50,412 nt of DNA from Deltaproteobacteria bacterium HGW-Deltaproteobacteria-14 (lineage in GTDB: Bacteria; Myxococcota_A; UBA9042; PHBI01): contig PHBI01000032.1 of assembly GCA_002841945.1 (NCBI GenBank), positions 1-50,412 on the forward strand. Reading direction: 5' to 3'. The position numbers and the translations under genes are program-made. The notes under the pieces were generated by a model. That model did not search any database. It was not told where the DNA came from and saw nothing but the letters and a program-made list of their open reading frames with translations. The number at the start of each line of letters is the position of its first letter. The first letter of the stretch is position 1. Positions 9,577 to 21,500 of this stretch are shown here, piece by piece.

Positions 9577-12500
9577 AAGGTTTCACGAAGACCTCGAGGT
9601 CGTTGATGGTCGGGGCGTAGGTGCCGCAGAAGTCGTCCCGGCAGGTCGTGCTGGCGTAGGTGCCAACCCGGCAGGCGTAGGTGTGGCCGAGGTTGCAGTA
9701 GGTGCCGCTGCCGATCGTGCCGCTGCCGGTGTGGAAGTCGTGCCCGCCGCCCCAGGTCGGGCCGTACGAGCTGTTGCCGTACATGTAGTAGCTGTACTGC
9801 AGGTAGCTGTGCTTGAAGCTGTTCGTCAGCGAGAAGAGGAAGCTGCTGCTCGTGCCGAAGTAGCTGCTGGCGCTGTTCCAGGACGCCGACGCGTAGCCGC
9901 CGATCAGCCGGCCGGTCGAGAGGGAGACCACCGTCACCGAGGGTCCCCGGCCGTCGCAGTTGGCGTGGAACGTCGTGGTCGCGGCGCCGTGGGTGCCGCG
10001 GTGGTAACAACGGACCCAGCTCTGGCTCGGCGTGCCGATCCAGCTGTTGATCTGCGCCATCTGCGCGCTGTTCAGCAGGACGCTGCCTTGGAAGACCGCC
10101 ACGGTGACGGTGACGCTCGCGTCGGCGGTGTGCCCGAGCGCGTCGGTCACCCGCACGACCGCGTCTCCGGCGGCGCCGGGGGCGGTGTAGGTCCCGCCCG
10201 CGAAGGAGCCGCCGCCGCTGACGACGGTGTAGGCGTACGGCGGAACGCCCCCCGAGGCGCTGAATACCTGTGTCGCGTTGATCGAGACGCTGGCCGTGGT
10301 CGGGCTGATGGCGAGCGCGTCGTTCACCGTGACCGTGGCGTCCGCCGTGGCGCCGAGGGCGTCGGTCACGCGCACGAGGTAGATCCCGGGGGTCGCCGGC
10401 GCCGTGTAGAGCGCTCCGGCGAAGGTCCCGCCGCCGATGGAGCGCACCGCGAAGACGTAGGGCGCCTGACCACCGTTCGCGGCGAAGGCCACGCTGTCGC
10501 CGGCGACGACCGACACCGCGCCGGGCACGATCGCCAGGCCGCCGGCCCGCAGCCACAGGGCCTGCCACTGGCGCTGCTGGTTCTGGGCGCCGTACCCGTC
10601 GAGGTACTTCGAGCCCGGGTACTGCGCGTTCGGCACGACCTGCATCCACCAGCAGCTCGGGTTGTCGGTGGTGTCGACGTCGGTGGCGTAGCTCCAGCCC
10701 TGGTAGGCGTTGTGGAGGCCGTTGAAGCCGCCGCAGGTGATGGCCGCCTCACCCGCGAGGAAGGTGTAGCCGGCGCCGTCGGTCGCGTCGGTGAACGGAT
10801 CGTGGCACTGCTGCCAGACGGTGTAGTGGTTGCGCGCCCCCTGCCAGTCCGCGGTGTCGCCGACCTCGAAGCGGTAGGCGTAGCAGCCGCCGTTGACGAA
10901 GCCGAAGCGGTGCTTGAGGGCCGAGTAGTTGGCCGCCAGCGGCGTCGCCGCGTTCAGGTCGTCCCAGTTGCCCGCGGTGAAGAGGTGCGGGTGGGTCGCG
11001 CTCTCGACCTTGGTCCAGCCGCCGCCGTCGGTCGTCATGTCGCAGTAGGCGGCGAAGGCGGGCGCCCCCGCGCCGCCGTCGGGATCGATGAGGTACACGC
11101 CGTCGCCGGTGGCGCCGCTGTAGGCGTAGCCGCTCGGGGGGTTGAGGTAGGCGTCACAGCGGGCGGCCACGGCCCCGTCGCTCCAGCGCCCGGGGTCGGC
11201 CTCGGTGAGCGCCCCGACGATCGGGGTGAGGGGCGTGGGCACCAACACCTCGAGGGTGCCGGCGACGGTCAGCGTGCCGCCGACCGCGATCTGGCCGGGC
11301 GCGCCCTGGGCCGTCGTGCCGGCGGCGCCGACGGCGGTGAGCGAGCCGCTGCGGACGAGGAGCTGCCCCTCGAGGTAGACCCGGGCGTCGCCGCGGACCT
11401 CGAGGTAGTCCACGTCGTAGAACGGGCGCCAGGTCTTGCCGACCGGGTTGAGCGCGCTGGGATCGCTGTCGAGGGTGAAGACCGAGCCGTTCACCGCCTC
11501 GATGCTGAAGGAGTCCGACTCGGCCAAGGTCGCCGCCTGGGCGATGTCGGGGTTGATGAAGTAGCCGGTGGGCGCCCACTTGCTGAAGGTCGCGTTGGAC
11601 GCCGAGGTGATGCTGGGCGTCGCGAGGTCCATCGCGCTGACGGTCGAGCCCCCCGAGAACGGCAGCGGCGTGGTGTTGGCGGTCGTCGCGGCGAAGCCGC
11701 CGTTGTCGACGATGAGCGTGCGCACGCCCGCGACGTCGAGGTAGGCGGTGCCCGCGCCCGCGGCCTGGCTGCCGTTCATCAGGCCGCCGCGGAGGTCGAA
11801 CGCCGTCCACGGGGTCGCGCCAAGCAAGGCGCCCTCGACGTGGTCGCTGGCGAGCACCGCCACGCCGCCGCCGCCGCCGCCCCACTGCTCGCGGTAGACC
11901 AGGCCCGACTGCCCGGTGGAGACGTAGGCCCCCTGCCCCCCCGCGACCTCGAGCGCGCCGTTGACGAGGCGCACCACCGGCGCGACGAGGCCGATCGCGC
12001 CGCCCGCGCCGCCGGGCGCGTTCGCGGCCTGCAGGCCGCGCGCCTGGACCGGACCGTCGAGGTCGATGAGGGTCGCGGCCGTGACCCGGATGACGCCGCC
12101 ACCGGCACCACCGGCGGCGGTCGGGTAGCCGTAGCAGGTGGTCGTGCAGGACCAGCCGCAAGAGCAGCTGTAGCTGTACCGGTAGTAGCCCTGCCCGCCG
12201 CCGGCGCCAGCCCACTCGGGCAGGAAGACGCTGTCGTAGCTGCGACGGTTGGTGTGGGCATCGGGGTGGGTGATGCCGAAGTGGCTGCCGCCGTGGCGCT
12301 GCTGGGCGCCCAGGTTCGCGCTGTCCGGCGCGTAGCCCGGCACGGCGTTTCTGCCCGGGTAGCCCTTGCCGTCCACGTCGAGCACGGCGCCGCCGTTGAC
12401 GCGCACGGTGTCGGCCTCGATCCGCAGCACGCGGTGCTCGCCGTTGGTGGTGCCGTGGGCCGAGTGGGTGCCCGCGGTCGGGCCGCCGGTGCCGCCGCCG

Positions 12501-15500
12501 GTGAGCAGGACCGTGCCGCCGGCGAAGAGGCCGTCGGGCGAGGTCGCGTCGTCGTCGCGGCCGGTCTCCTCGAAGCGGGTGCCGCCCGAGAAGGTGACGT
12601 CGTTGGTGACGTCCATGAGCCGGAAGCGGATGTCCCCCTGGGGGCCGTCGAAGGAGGCGCTCTCGGCCTCGACGACCTGGGCGGTGAGGTCGGCCGAGTC
12701 GGTGAGCGTCAGCGCGTGGGTCGCCGTGAGGGTGGTGACGTTGTAGACGCCGCCGTCGAAGGCCACGCTGTCGGCCGTCACCGTGGTCGACGTCAGGTTG
12801 GCGCCGGTCGCGGCGAGCGCGCCCGCCACGTCGAGCGTCGTGATTGTCTGCACGCCCCCGGTGATGCTGGCGCTGCCGACGGTGGCGCTGCCGATCGTCG
12901 CGTTGGTCGTGTCGAGGCTCAGGTGGCCGCTGACGACGAGGCTGCGGCCGGCGGCGGTCAGCGTCGAGCCGGCCAGGGTCATGTCGCCGAGCACGTCGAA
13001 GCTGTTGAGCACGGTCAGGTTCAGGCCGGTGGCCGCGAAGGTGGTCGCGCGCAGATCGAGCACGCTGACGACGCCGCTGAGGGTCAGGTCGTAGCGGGGG
13101 GTGGCGCTGCCCTGCCCGTAGAGGTGGTCGATCTCCCAGCGCCCCTGCGGGCCGAGGACGGCGAGGGTGGTCACGCCGTTGAGGTCGAGGGAGGTGACGT
13201 GGACCCCGCCGGTGACCGTGAAGTTGGCGAGGCCGTCCTGCCAGTGGCCGTCGCGCACGTAGATCTCGGCGTCCCCCGAGAGCTGGGCGTTGCCGCGCAC
13301 GGTCAGCGTGTCGAAGCGGTAGTGCGGGATATAGGCGTCGGCCGGGGCCGCGACCGTCGAGGCGTCGCCGGTGACCGTCAGCGCGGCCGCCGTCGCGGCG
13401 GTGATCGGGAAGACGGCGTCGTCGCCGAGGGTCGGCGTGACGGCGCCGACCGGCTGCCCGATGTGCGGGTTGACGTAGAAGCCGAGCGGGCTCTGCGCGG
13501 CGAGGAAGACCGACGTCGTGCTGGTCAGCGTGGTCGCGCCGGCGCCGCCGTCGTAGCTGACGCCGCCCGCGGCCCACAGCCCCCGGCCGGCGAAGGCGAC
13601 CGGCGTGCTGTCGAGCTGGGTGGTCTGCTGGTCGCCGTTGTCGACGATGAGGTGCCCCCAGGCGTCGCTGGCCGTGCTCATGAGGAAGACGGTGCCGGCG
13701 CCGGCGTACTGGTAGTTGAGCCCGCCATAGGCCTTGAGCCGCGCCCAGGGCGTGGCGCCGACGGCCTCGCCCTGGAGCGTCGACGCGACGAGCGCGATGC
13801 CGCCGCCGCCGCCGGCGTAGCCGCTGGAGGTGCCGTTGCCGCCCTTGGCCGCGAGATCGGCCGTGGCGGCGAGATCCAGCGTGACGTCGGCCGTCGCGGT
13901 GATGGCGCCGCCCGCGCCGCCGGCCGCGGAGGTGCCCTGGTAGCCGTTGGCGAAGACGTCGCCGGCGAGGCGCATGTGGTTGCCGGCGTGCAGGCGCACG
14001 ACGCCGCCGCCGGCGCCGCCGTTGGTGGTGCCGCCGCCGCCCGCGCCCGGCCACGCCGGCGCCCAGTAGGTGTCGTAGGCGGGCTTGCGCTGGGTCAGGG
14101 TCGCGGCGCCGCCGAGGCCGAGGTGGCCGCCGCCGACGTTCGACGGGGAGACGAGGGTCGCGGCGGGGCCGCTGTTGCCGCGGTAGCCCCTGCCGCTCAC
14201 GTCGATCTTCGCGCCGTCGGCGAGGGTCAGGTCGCGGCCGGCCGCGACGTTGACCCGGTAGATGACGCCGTTTCCGGCCGGGATCGGGTCGTGATCGAGG
14301 ACGAAGGCGGCCCCGGAGAGCGTGACGTCGCGGCCCGCCGAGATGCCGTCGGGCACGCCGCCGGGCAGGCCGGTGGCGTAGCCGTGGAGCTCGACGTCGG
14401 TGTCGACCATGGCGAGATCATTGCCGGCGCGCAGGGCCTCGAGCTCGACGAAGCCGCCGGTCCAGGTGGCGTCGTGGGTGACGTCGATCAGGTCGCAGCC
14501 GGGCGAGCCGCTCGTCAGGGCGTGGTCGTCGCAGCTGACGTTGGTCAGCACCAGATCGCCCGTGACGTGGAGCCGGCGGACGTCCTTGAGGGCCATCGGG
14601 CCAGCGGTGAGGGAGGTCACGTTGAGCTCGGGCAGGCGCAGGGTCCCGGCCCAGGCGACGGGGTTCCAGTCGGGGTCCAGCTCGACGCCGTTGACATCCT
14701 TGGGGACGTCGAAGCGGCTGTTCGGGCCGGTGAAGCTCAGGTCGGTGACCCCGGCGAGGTCGGCGTGCGGGGCCACGAGCGCGCCGCCCAAGGCCCAGGT
14801 GGTGCTCGGCGGCGTGAAGTCGGCGGCGTCGACCCGCAGGTGCGCCTGGGTCGACAGGTGCGCGTTGCCCCGGATCTCGAGGCGATCGAAGCGGTAGAAG
14901 CTGGCGTAGCCCTGCCCCGCAAACGGCGTGGCGTCGTCGTCGAGGGTCAGGGTGGTGGCGCTGGTGACGGTCGCGGTGCGCAGGGTCTCGTCGTCGAGGC
15001 GAGGGGTCTCGCCGCTCGTGACGAGGCGGATCCGCTGGTGGCTGTTGGGGCGCTGGCCGGTCAGGGTGGCGCCGCTCACCGTGAGCACGGCCCCGGTCGC
15101 GCCGGTGATGGCGCCGACCGGGAGCCAAGGCAGCTCGGTGGAGTCGTCCTGGGTGCCCTCGGCGCCGTTGTTGTCGACGAGGAGGTCGCCGTCGGCCGCG
15201 CCCGCGCGCAGGAAGGTCGTGCCGGCGCCGCCTGCGATGGCGACGTAGGCGCCCCCGTAGGCGCCGACGTTGGTCCACGGGGTCGTCCCGGTGAGCGGCG
15301 CGCCGGTGAAGGCGGCGCCGGCGACGAGCGCGACGCACCCGCCGCCGCCGGGCTCGTAGGCGGCGTTGGTGGTCGAGCCGCCGCGGGCGGCGACGGCGCC
15401 GGTGGCCGCCTCGAGGTGGATCGTCGACGCGGTGACGTAGACGGCGCCCCCGGCGCCGCCGGTCGTGCCGCTCTGCCCGTCGGCGAACACGCCGCCGGTG

Positions 15501-18500
15501 ATGTCGACGAGGGTGACGGCGTCGACGCGCACCGCGCCGCCGCCGTAGGCCACGCCGTCGCCACCGCCGGCGCCCGCCAGGGTCGGGGCGAAGAGATCGT
15601 CGTAGGCCGGCGCGCGCGCCGACAGCGCGCTGGCGTAGCCCCGGCCACAGTGGCTGCCACCCTCGTTGGCGTCGCTCTTGAGGGCCGTGGCCGGCGCCTG
15701 CCCCGGCGCGAAGCCCTTGCCGACCACGTTGACGCTGGCGCCCTGGGCCACGCGCACGGTGCCGCCGCTGAGGCGGAGCGCGCGCGCGTCGCCGGTCGCC
15801 GTGTGCGCCTGGTGGGTCGCGCTGGTGCCGGTCTGCAGCGCGAGGGTGTAGCCGCCGCCGGCGACCAGCCCCTGGCCATAGCCGGTGGCCTCGAAGGTGA
15901 CCCCGGCGAGGGCCAGGTCCTGCTGGGTCTCGAGGGTGCGCACGTCCATCAGCGCGCCGGTCACGTCCCCCGCGTCGAGGCGCAGCACCTTGACCTGATC
16001 GAGCTCCACCGCGCCGTTGGTGGTCAGGCGCGTCCAGTAGGGCGCGACCGTGGTCCCCTGGACCTGCGTCGGCACGTCGAAGCGGGCGGCGGCGCCGACG
16101 ACGATGAGGTCGGTGGTGGTGTCGAGGTCGAGCACGAGCCCGGGGCTCGCCCCCTCGGTCTCGAGCCCGGGGTCGGCGATCGCGCCGTCGAGACGCCAGT
16201 CGCCGTCGCGCCCGGTCGCGAGGCTGCCGTCGCTCACGCGGATCAGGGCGTCGGCGGCGTCGACCTGGGCGTTGCCGCTGATCTCGAGGTGATCGAGCAC
16301 GTAGACCAGGGCCCAGGTCGCGCCGGCCGGGGCGAGCGGGGTCGGGTCGGCGTCGAGGTCGAGGCGCGTGCCGGTCTGGCCCGTCACCGTGAAGAGCGTG
16401 TTGTCCCCGAGGCTCGGGGTGCCCTCCGCGGCGTCGACCGTGACCTGCCGGCCCACCGCCGTCCACGCCCCGAGGGGCGCGGCGCTGGCCAGCGTGACGT
16501 AGGACGCCCCGAAGCCGGCGACGGTGCCGCGCGCCCCGCGCAGCGGCGTGCTGTCGCGCTGGGAGGCGAGCCCCTCGTTGTCGACGATGAGGGCCCCCTG
16601 TTCGTATTGCGATGCACTACGGAGATACGCCGTACCCGCACCTGCCGCGCCAGAGCTGTATTGTGCACCGCCGCGAAGATCGAGCGCGGCGGCGAAGGTG
16701 GCGTCGTAGGTCGGCTGCGCCAGCGGTCCGGCGAAGGCGTCGGCGTACAGCGCCAGGCGGCCGCCGCCCCCGCCGGCGTAGCCGCTGCTGTAGCCGTCGG
16801 CGCCCTTGGCCTCGAGGGTCTGGGCGGTGAGGGTGTTGACCGCCGAGAGCCACAGCGCGCCGCCGGCGCCCCCCGCGGAGTTGGTCGGGGTGGTCGTCGC
16901 GGTGGCGTTGGCGTTGGCGCGCACCGTCGCGAGGGTGGCGTCGTTGCGAGCGACCACGCGCAGCACGCCGCCGCCGGTGCCGCTGCCCACGCCGCCCCCG
17001 CCGCCGGCCCAGGTCGGCGCCATCAGGTCGTCATAGGCGTCGACGCGCGCGCCGAGGGTCGCGTAGGCGCCCCGGCCGCCGTGGCTGCCGCCCTTGCTGC
17101 TCGCGGCCGCGAAGGTGCTGGTGGGGCCGTAGCCGGCGGGGTAGCCGCGGCCGGAGACGTCGAGGCTGGCGCCGCTCGCGACGATGACGTCGGTGCCCTC
17201 GACGTAGAGGCGGCGCTGGTCGCCGTGGACGGCGCTGTGGGCGCTGTGGGTGCCCCGGGTGTTGGCGTCGGTGAAGACGACGTCGCCGCCGGTGGAGACG
17301 AGGCCGCTGCCGGTGCCGCGCACGGTCACCACCTGGCCGTTCTCGAAGCGCAGGTCGCCGCCCGCGGTGAGGCCGTCGAGGAGGCTCGTGCCACCGTTGA
17401 GGGTGGCGGCGCCGGTCACCGTCACCTCGTTCGCGGTGAACGTCGTGGCGCTGAAGTCGAGCTGTCCGTCGACGTCGACGTCACCGGTGACGACGAGGGT
17501 GGCGCCCGCGGCGTCGAGGTTACCCGTGACGAGGCCGGTGGTCGTGAGCGTGCCGATGACGGTCAGGTCGAAGGGGAAGGGCGTGACGCCGTGGCCGACC
17601 TGGGTGCCGACGTCGAGCCGCCCCGAGGGGCCGCTGGTCGCCAGGGTCTCGACGAGGTTCAGGTCGAGGTAGTCGACGTGCAGGCCGCCGTCGATGGTGA
17701 AGAGGGTCGGGTCGGCCGCGCCGAGCCGCCCCTCGTCGACGCGCATGCACCCGCCGACGGTGAGCTGGGCGTTGCCGCGGATGGTGACGTGGTCGAAGCG
17801 GTAGTAGGCGCAGCCGGTCGCGCCTGGGCTCCACGCGGCGCTCGGGTCACCGGCGGCGAGGGGCAGCGCGGCGGTCGGGGCGGCGTGATCGCCGATGAGG
17901 ATGAGCTGGTCGTCGTCGAGGGACGGGGTGGGGGCGCCGACGGGCTGCGCGAGCGTGGGGTCGAGGCGGTAGCCGACCGGGGTCCACGGGGGCGTGGCCG
18001 TGAGGGTGTAGGTCGTGGCGGTCGGAGCGACGCTCGGGACGCCGTACCACTGAAAGGGCAGCGGCGTGCTGTCGCTCTGGGTCCCGGCGAGGCCGTCGTT
18101 GTCCACGAGGAGATCGCCGTCGGCGGCCCCGACCCGGGTGAAGAGGGTGCCTGATCCGGCGGCGACCGAGCCGTAGACGCCCCCGCTGAGATCGACGAGG
18201 TCCCACGGGGCGCCGTCGCCGACGGTGCTCGTCAGCGAGGTCCCCGCGACCAGGGCGATCATGCCGCCGCCGCCGCCGCGATAGCTCGTGTGACCACCGT
18301 CGCCGCCGTGCACGTCGAGCGGGCCGGTGAGCTCGACGACCGGGGCGTCGATGTAGATCGCGCCGCCGGCGCCGCCGCCGTAGTTGGAGTTGCCGCTCAC
18401 GCCGGCGGCCGCGATGGCGCCGACGGTGGCGCGCGCGGTGGCCGAGATGCGCACGGCGCCGCCGCCATGGGCGTTGGTGTAGTTGCCGCCGCCGCCGGCG

Positions 18501-21500
18501 AGGGTCGGCGCGTACAGGTTGTCGTAGGTGGGCGCGCGGCTGGAGTCGCTGGAGCTGGCCCCCTTGCCGCCGTGGCTGCCCCCCGCGGCCGTCGCCCGCA
18601 GGCCGGTGAGCGGGGCCCAGCCGTTGTTGGTGACCCCCTGAAAGCCCTTGCCGTTGACGTCGATCTTCGCCCCCGCGGAGAACTCGACCACGGGCGCGCT
18701 CAGCCGGAGCGCGCGGCGGTCGGTGTGGTTGGCGTCGTGGAGATCGTGGGTCAGCGCGGTGGCGGCGCCGCTGAAGGTGAGCGACGCGTCGCTGTGCAGG
18801 CCGGCGCCGTGGCCGATGAGGGTGACGGGGGCGGCGGTGAAGAGGACCGGACCGGCGGCGGCCAGGGCGTCGGCCTTGAAGCTGCCGCCGGTCTGGGTGA
18901 AGCCGCCGCCGGCGCCGGCGACCTCGGCCGTCACGGTGACGGCGCCGGTGACGTTGAAGGCCGTCCCGCTCAGCACCGCGTCGCGCCTGGCGGTGACGTT
19001 GACGCCGGTGAAGCTGCCGCCGGTCGCGCTGAAGCGCCCGGCCGCGGCGCCGGCGAGCTCGCCGGTGACGGTCCACGGGCCGGTGACGGCGGTGGTCACC
19101 GAGGAGAGGGACGCGTCGCGCTTCACGGTGACCGAGCCGGCGGTGATGTAGCCGCCCGTCTGGCTCAGCGTGCCCCCGACGGTGACCGCGGCGGCCTTCA
19201 GCTCGACCGGCTGGGGGCTGGCGGCGACCGTGTAGTCGCCAGCGAAGGTGACCGCGGCGCCGACGTCGATCGTCGGCCGGGTGGTCTCGCCGGTGACGGC
19301 CGTGAAGGCGCCGAGGGTGAGGTTGGCCGCGCTGAGGCGGCCGTCGAGGGTGGCCGTGAAGGGGAAGCCGACCGCGCCGCCGCCGCCGAGCTGGGTGCCG
19401 ACGTCGAAGCGCGCGAGGGGCCCGGTGAAGGCGACGTCGGTCACCGGCCCGAGGTCGAGGCGCGTGACGTTGACGCCGCCGCCGAGATCCCACGACGTCG
19501 GCGTGGGGTCGCCGACGTTGCTGCCGCTCACCCTGACGCAGCCGCTGTGCTGGAGCTGGGCGTTGCCGCGGACGTCGAGGTGGTCGAGGTCGAGGAGCAC
19601 GCACCAGGTGTGGCCGGCGCCGGTGCGGCCGGTCGGGCTGGCGTCGAGCAGCCAGGCGCCGGTGCCGCTCTCGACGCCGGTCACGGTGAAGACGACGCCG
19701 TCGGGCTCGACGAGGAGCTGGTGACCGACGATCAGCGGCGTGGCCTCGACGGTGGTGAAGGACGGGAACTGTGCGGGCACCGTGGGCGCGACGCCGGCGC
19801 CCACCGCGCTCATCTCGCCCACCCCCTGGACGGGCAGGGGCGTGCTGTCGGCCATGTGGGCCTGGCCGCCGAGGCGGCCGGCGCCGCCGGGGTCGGGGGC
19901 GTTGTCGACGATGAGGGTCGGCGCGCCGAGCCCGTCGTCGAGGTAGATGGTGCCTGCGCCTGCGCTGTAGAGCCCGGTGTTGTTGTAGGCGCCACCCGAG
20001 GCGTCGGCGCTCGCCCGCGGGTCGGTCGCGAGGGCGCCGAGCAGGCTGCCTCCCGCGACCACGGCGATGCGCCCGCCGCCGCCCGCGCGGTAGGTGCTGT
20101 CGCCGTTGCCGCCGCGCACCTCGAGGGTCCCGTCGACGCGCACCGACTCGCCGGCGCGCAGGTTGATCGTCCCGCCCGCGCCGCCGCGGTTGGTGAGGCT
20201 GTAGGCGTTGGCCTTGACGCTGCTCAGGGCGATGGCCACGGTCGCCTCGATGAGGACCGCGCCGCCGCCGTAGTGATCGGTCGTGTAGCCGCCGCCGCCC
20301 GGCAGCCGGGGGTCGACGAGGCTGTCGAAGGCCTGGGCGCGGGAGGCCAGCGAGGTGCCCGCGCCGCGACCGCCATGGGAGCCGCCGTAGTTGCTGTTCG
20401 CCGCGTAGTAGACGCCGGAGGCGGCAGCGTAGGGGCCGGCCCAGCCCTGGCCGCTGACGTCGATGGTCGCCGGGGAGACCACCCGCACGTTGCGGCCCCG
20501 CAGCGCGAGCGCGGTGGGGTTGCCCCAGACCTGCCCGGCGTTGTTGTCGTTGGTGCTCGGGCGGTAGTGGGTGAGCTTGGTGGCGACGCCGCCGGCGGTG
20601 GCGCCCTGGGCCACGATGTCGCCGGCGGCCTCGACGCCGCGCTTGCCGTCGGGGTTGGCGCGGCCGGTCAGGGTCACGGCGACGCCGGAGTCGAAGAGCA
20701 CGGCGCCGCCGACCGCGACATAGCGGGCGAGGAAGGTGCCCCCGAAGACCGAGAGGTCACCGCCCACGGAGATGTCCGTCGCGACGAACGCCCCGCTCTT
20801 GATGAGGAGGTTCGACAGGAAGCTGAAGCCGGTGATGGGGCTGGTGCCGAAGTTCGGCGTGTCGAAGACGGCGTCGCCGTAGACGACGCCGCCCGAGCCG
20901 GCGAGGGCGCCGCCGTTGAAGACGTCGAGGGAGCCGAGCGGCATCCCGGCGTAGGCCACGGTGAGCTTGCCGCCGTTGATCGTGTAGGGGAAGCGGTAGT
21001 CGCGCTGGTTTCTGGCGATGATGCGCTCGCTGACGCGCAGGTGGCCTTGGTCCTCGATGACGACGGCGTTGGCGTTGCCGAGGTCGAGGCGCTTGGCGTC
21101 GAGGGTGCCGTCGAGGGTGAAGGTGTTGGGGTCGTTGAGGCTCCCGGCGAGGACGTAGAGGTCGCCCACGGCGTCCACGCGGGCCCCGTTCTTGAGGCGC
21201 AGCAGGCCGATGACGGTGGTGCCGCGGTAGGCGCCCGCGGCCTGGGCCTTGGCGGTGAGGTCCGTGTCGAGCAGCACGCTGCCGAAGCCCGTGACCGTGG
21301 CGACCGGCTCGTCGAAGAGGCCGTCGAAGGTCGTGATCGGCGCGAGCTCGACCTGGGAGCCGATGAAGCGGTCGGGGGCGACGGTCGGGACGGAGGTCGT
21401 CGCGAGCTGCGTCGCGGTGAGGCCGGTGTAGGTCCCGTCGGGGAGGACGTTGAGCGGGGTCGACTTGTCGGCGACGGTGCGTCCGCAGGCGTCGAAGACG

